Below, one piece after another: positions 63,732 to 64,000 of a stretch of 64,000 nt of DNA. The position numbers were made by a program, and so were the translations under genes. How positions within the stretch are numbered: position 1 is the stretch's first letter; each line of letters opens with the position of its first letter. Source of the stretch: Nitrospira sp. (GTDB lineage: Bacteria; Nitrospirota; Nitrospiria; Nitrospirales; Nitrospiraceae); the NCBI GenBank assembly GCA_029194665.1, contig JARFXO010000010.1, positions 1 through 64,000 on the forward strand, in the 5' to 3' direction. Below the pieces are notes generated by a model. It was not told the DNA's origin. It saw nothing but the letters and a program-made list of their open reading frames with translations, and ran no database searches.

Positions 63732-64000
63732 CTATTTGTTGCCGAAGTTGCGAGGCAACAAGTTGTTTTGTAGGGCCTGACGCAGGAGTTGGGCGACGTT
63801 CCGAACATCGAGTCGGCGCATCAAGTTGAAACGATGCACTTCGACCGTCCGGACGCTGATATCCAGCGATGCGGCGATCTCGCGATTAGTGTGGCCCAAG
63901 GCGACCAATCGGAGGATCTCGCGTTGGCGGGGCGTGATCTGCACAGAAGATTTGGGGCGCTGTTCCATTCGGTGGAGCGGACGTGCGGCGGTCTTCTTCT
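63732..64000 (-). CDS. LuxR/NarL-type response regulator, C-terminal part (partial)
   Basis: The reverse frame is open to the window end with no stop, so the 5' part lies beyond 64000. The visible 89 residues hold a LuxR-type helix-turn-helix: ITPRQREILRLVALGHTNREIAASLDISVRTVEVHRFNLMRRLDVRNVAQLL. A linker (KKTAARPLHR) precedes it, suggesting an upstream receiver domain. An ATG at 63968 could give a short HTH-only protein, but this is less likely. It is convergent with pyrD, with 2 bases between. Confidence 0.88.
   Translation of the reverse strand, partial: KKTAARPLHRMEQRPKSSVQITPRQREILRLVALGHTNREIAASLDISVRTVEVHRFNLMRRLDVRNVAQLLRQALQNNLLPRNFGNK

Noticed and set aside
1-64000. CRISPR arrays, tRNA or rRNA genes, insertion sequences
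   Set aside because: Looked for repeated spacer patterns, cloverleaf-type sequences and transposases; none was seen by eye. A tRNA scan and repeat finder would be decisive.

Overview
The window looks like chromosome of a Nitrospira-type bacterium (Nitrospirota). This is an inference from gene content and the moderately high GC; no 16S rRNA or nitrification gene is present. Supporting traits are a proline-utilisation bifunctional PutA without a DNA-binding domain, a short Mrp, a Rieske ferredoxin, soluble transhydrogenase, an animal-type transketolase, an adrenodoxin-reductase-like flavoprotein and many small exported proteins. Most of the sequence is densely packed housekeeping DNA with 4-base ATGA/GTGA overlaps. 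I found no tRNA, rRNA, CRISPR array or insertion sequence.

The most unusual region is the left edge. Bases 1-1700 hold a diversity-generating retroelement (DGR): the 3' end of an ORF that may be FGE/C-type-lectin-like, an Avd four-helix accessory protein, a DGR-class reverse transcriptase with the IGNQTSQ and YVDD motifs, and about 110 bp downstream a template repeat (TR). The TR reads as the end of a formylglycine-enzyme-type fold, with eight AAC/AAT codons at the positions that would be mutagenised. No matching variable repeat lies in the window, so the diversified target gene or genes must be elsewhere.

2.1-9.1 kb: an exported protein overlapping tail to tail with putA; mrp and a Rieske protein; two unknown genes in front of lipA. 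9.3-12.1 kb: an MscS channel, then a small degraded island with an AbiE-like antitoxin partner, the stump of its nucleotidyltransferase toxin, and a solitary PD-(D/E)XK nuclease. 12.3-24.8 kb: a PIG-L deacetylase, a methyltransferase, pgm, a giant AsmA-like protein, an M24 peptidase, the RNA-repair pair archease-RtcB, and sthA coupled to an HDOD protein. 24.9-30.4 kb: cupin, cytochrome c, transketolase, an FN3 lipoprotein, and a TauE-type transporter with an Rrf2 regulator.

30.6-37.7 kb: a long forward run of radA, a DUF4292-like lipoprotein, tsaB, rimI, a DUF465 protein, tatC, a beta-propeller, a cyclophilin and a lipoprotein. 37.7-41.2 kb: a glycosyltransferase, a ferredoxin-NADP-reductase-like flavoenzyme and nadK. 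41.3-54.6 kb: clpC with a readable promoter and terminator, then tsaD, hflX (apparently starting at ATT), nth, yicC, gmk, rpoZ, coaBC, a TPR protein, aroQ, efp, accB and accC. 54.8-58.1 kb: a split MacA/MacB exporter. 58.1-62.0 kb, reverse strand: an HD-GYP phosphodiesterase, RusA, MraZ, a BldC/excisionase-like HTH protein, an FmdB zinc ribbon and ComF. 62.1-64.0 kb: a LolD-like ATPase overlapping a class 1A dihydroorotate dehydrogenase, and the C-terminal end of a LuxR-type regulator that runs off the window.
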